A DNA stretch of 64,000 bases from Perilla frutescens (Eukaryota; Streptophyta; Magnoliopsida; Lamiales; Lamiaceae). Positions 61,201-64,000 of the stretch are shown here, in pieces (the stretch's first letter is position 1; each line of letters begins with the position of its first letter). The notes beneath the pieces were generated by a model. It was not told the DNA's origin. It did not search any database and was given only the letters and a program-made list of their open reading frames with translations. The stretch lies in assembly GCA_026008535.1 (NCBI GenBank), contig BRKX01000014.1:52377006-52441005 (forward strand), written 5' to 3'. The translations under genes and the position numbers were made by a program.

Positions 61201-63621
61201 AACACGGTCACACGGAAGGATCATTTCCCACTTCCGTTCATTGACCAGATGTTGGAAAGACTCGCAGGAAACAAGTTCTTTTGTTTCTTGGATGGATATT
61301 CAGGATACATGCAGATTGCAGTAAGTCAAGAAGACCAAGAGAAAACAACATTCACGTGCCCATTCGGCATATTCACCTATCGCAGAATGCCCTTTGGCCT
61401 CTGCAATGCTCCTGGCACATTTCAGCGATGTATGCTCGAGAACTGCATTGAAGTATTCATGGATGACTTCACAGTAAACGGGAGCTGCTTTGATCGATGT
61501 TTAGATAATCTAGAAAAGGTGTTGCAGCGTTGTGTGGACAAATGCCTAGTGCTGAACTATGAAAAATGTCATTTCATGGTCAGAGAGGGCATTGTACTGG
61601 GACATGTGATTTCCGAGAGGGGCATTGAGGTCGACAAAGCCAAGGTGGATATAATCGAGAAATTACCATACCCCACGTCAGTGAAGCAAGTGAGAGGATT
61701 CCTGGGGCACGCTGGATTTTACAGGAGATTCATCAAGGATTTTGCAAAAATTGCCCAGCCTATTACTCACTTATTGCAACAAGATGTTCCATTTGAATTT
61801 GATGAAGAGTGTAAGAAGGCATTCAATGTTTTGAAGAAGCAACTGGTCACGGCACCAGTCATTCAGCCACCAGACTGAGGAATGCCCTTTGAGATTATGT
61901 GTGACGCCAGTGGCTACGCTGTGGGCGCTGTACTGGGTCAGAAGAGAGGAAAAGAAAGCCATGTAATTTACTATGCCTCCAAGACTCTGAATGGGGCACA
62001 GTGTAATTACACCACTACTGAAAAGGAGCTATTGGCAGTAGTATTTGCATTTGAGAAGTTTCAATCTTATCTCTTGGGAGCGAAGAGCATTGTCTATACG
62101 GATCATGGTGCCCTGAGGCATTTGATGACCAAGAAGGAGACGAAGCCAAGAATGATTAGGTGGATCTTACTCTTACAAGAGTTCGATGTCGAGATTAAGG
62201 ATAAGAGTGGGGCACAGAACTTGGTAGCTGACCATCTGAGCCGGGTGCTGAATGAGAAAGGCGATGAAATGCCCATTGCCGATCATTTTTCTGATGAGCA
62301 TTTGTATTCAGCAAGGGGCATTCCAGCACCCTGGTATGCGGATATAGTGAACTACCTTGAGTCTGGGGAGATGCCTATTGGATACTCAAGGTACCAGAAA
62401 AATAAACTGAGGTATGAGAGCAGGTTCTATGCATGGGATTGCCCTATTCTGTGGAGAAGGTGCGCTGATCAAATCATTAGAAGATGTGTCTCTGATGAGG
62501 AGATAGATGGAATTCTAAAGCATTGTCACAATTATGCTTGCGGAGGGCATTTCGGACCAAACCGAACGGCGAGAAGAATTTTAGATTGTGGGTTCTTTTG
62601 GCCCACAATATTCAAGGATGTCCACAACGTCTGCAGAAGGTGTGACCAATGCCAGAGGGTAGGGAACATCACAAGATGAAATGAAATGCCCATGACACCA
62701 ATCATGCCAGTGGAGATTTTTGACATTTGGGGAATGGATTTCATGGGACCCTTTCCAAATTCGAGGGGGAACCAATACATTATCCTGGCAGTTGATTACG
62801 TGTCAAAATGGGTAGAAGCAAAGGCTACTCCTACCAATGATGCAAGAGTAGTAGCCGCATTTCTGAAATCCCACATTTTCAGCCGGTTTGGTGTGCCCAG
62901 GTCCATCATCAGTGATCAAGGGACCCATTTTTGCAACCAAACGCTGGAGAGATTGTTGAAGAAGTATGGGGTTCACCATAGGGTCACCATACCCTACCAT
63001 CCCCAAGGAAATGGCCAAGCTGAAGTCTCGAATCAAGAAATTAAAGCCATTCTTAGGAAGGTTGTGGCCCCGAACCGAAAAGATTGGAGTATTCATCTGG
63101 AAGATGCCCTGTGGGCATACTGAACTGCATTCAAGACTCCAATTGGGATGTCCCCATACAGGATGTTATTTGGGAAGTGTTGCCATCTGCCAGTCGAGTT
63201 AGAACATAAAGCACGATGGGCACTTCAGAAGCTGAATATGGATCCTGACGCCGCTGGGCATTTCAGGAAATTTCAAATTCAAGAGTTGGAAGAAATGAGA
63301 ATGGAGGCCTATGAAAATTCGGTGCTATACAAGGAAAAAATGAAAAGGCTCCATGATCAAGTGATTCGAAGGAAGAGATTTAGCTCAGGACAGAAAGTAC
63401 TCTTGTACCATTCAAGGTTCAAGCTTATGGGAGGAGGACTGAGGACCAAGTGGGTTGGTCCATTTGAAGTGTATACAGAATGCCCGAATGGGGCAGCTGA
63501 GCTGATAAACCCCGATACTGGAGGGCGCTTCAAAGTGAATGGCCACCGTGTGAAAGCTTACCTGGGGCATTCTGATGAAGATGTCACAGTGATCTGGCTT
63601 GCGGAGCCCACTTACGCCTGA
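58228..63621 (+). pseudogene. Athila-like gag-pol polyprotein with three TGA stops
   Basis: One frame of about 1798 codons from ATG 58228. Order: gag, zinc knuckle CGVCKSISHFTDEC (about 330), protease MLDLGASINVMP (about 635), reverse transcriptase with CIDYRKLN (about 985) and FMDD (about 1078), RNase H (CDASGYAVGAVLG), integrase zinc region (HCHNYACGGHFGP and CRRCDQC) and integrase triad (GMDF, SDQGTHF, QAEVSN) with 35 residues between second Asp and Glu. TGA stops at 61876, 62677 and 63121 interrupt an otherwise continuous frame. About eight residues seem missing just before FMDD (CMLENCIEV). Stops and deletion make it defective. Confidence 0.92.
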
Positions 63622-64000
63622 CCTGGGGTGATGTCGTGCCCACGACAATAATTGGGGCGCTACTGGGAGGCAACCCAGGTGTTTTCTTGTCTTAATTCAT
63701 TTTTATTTATTTTTAATAAATTTTCCATGTTATTAAACTAGTTTAGGGAGCAATTTTACGCTTGTTTTGGATAAGCATGGTGTTTGCAGCTTTGGATAAT
63801 GAGAGATAAGGATGAAGATAAAATAAATCCCTTAGAAATAGGGATTCTGAAGTGAGGCACGCTGGAGAGATAAAGTTTGTTCCAATTTTTCAGGAATAAG
63901 GCTTATCCATTAATATAGGGCATACTGATCCAGGAGACTCCTAAGGAATTTGGAGAGTCACAAGTCAAATCATGAATAGTAATCCCCTTAATATAAAAGC
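63622..64000 (+). other. 3' untranslated part of the Athila-like element
   Basis: Follows the polyprotein stop with GGGGCGCTACTGGGAGGCAA, a sequence typical after Athila pol. From about 63800, blocks such as AATCCCTTAGAAATAGGGAT and AGGCTTATCCA resemble 57031-57072 in the 5' LTR, although the full LTR start is not seen. No env-like frame appears before the edge. Confidence 0.6.

Larger units (their letters stand above)
56560..64000 (+). mobile_element. Ty3/gypsy retrotransposon, Athila-like, running off the right edge
   Basis: The 5' LTR starts TGATAAGTCC at 56560. The primer site for tRNA-Asp is at 58161 and gag-pol at 58228-63621. The 3' region lies at 63622-64000; the 3' LTR is outside the window. 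Gag and pol sequence and the GGCGCCGTTGCCGGGG primer site fit the Athila lineage of plant gypsy elements. The hexamer GGGCAT/GGGCAC is strongly over-represented along its whole length. Confidence 0.9.

Noticed and set aside
1..64000. CRISPR arrays, operons, bacterial promoters
   Set aside because: The window is plant nuclear DNA; the tandem repeats found lack CRISPR-like short repeats with unique spacers.

Overview
The window looks like nuclear DNA of a flowering plant, most likely a eudicot. It is AT-rich, holds two CC-NBS-LRR (CNL) disease-resistance loci with plant-type introns, and is crowded with Ty1/copia and Ty3/gypsy retrotransposons whose primer-binding sites match plant initiator tRNA-Met and tRNA-Asp. 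Nothing is bacterial or organellar. The family cannot be fixed from the sequence alone.

Layout. 1-10.1 kb: gene-free, AT-rich DNA with a Helitron-type 3' end (457-484), an old direct repeat, and a 4.6 kb segment (2782-7371) that recurs downstream and carries two small inverted-repeat elements. 10.1-15.2 kb: an apparently intact five-exon CNL gene of about 1423 residues, with a recent tandem duplication of one LRR exon and a decayed second copy of its last exon. 17.9-32.6 kb: the second copy of the upstream segment, swollen by nested insertions. These are a Tork-like copia element (19914-29405) whose 5' LTR is split by a 2.8 kb solo LTR, and a 1.8 kb Mutator-like element (30496-32291) with about 72 bp terminal inverted repeats, a 10 bp target duplication and an internal coding-like stretch. 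32.6-38.6 kb: AT-rich DNA with short diverged repeats and LTR scraps. 38.7-47.7 kb: a second CNL locus, a pseudogene with two frameshifts and a 4.7 kb copia element whose two 193 bp LTRs differ at one base. 48.3-52.7 kb: AT-rich DNA with a second Helitron-type end. 52.7-64 kb: nested gypsy-type LTR sequence and a large Athila-like element that runs off the right edge.

How it fits together. This looks like part of a tandem CNL cluster. The order upstream leader-like repeats, CNL, leader-like repeats, CNL suggests that a gene plus upstream unit was duplicated. However, the upstream segments are far more alike than the two genes, so more than one event or sequence exchange is needed. Transposons account for most of the extra length and destroyed the second CNL.

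No wholly new system could be demonstrated. The least explained signal is a strong excess of the hexamer GGGCAT/GGGCAC, on both strands and in all reading phases, across the whole Athila-like element.
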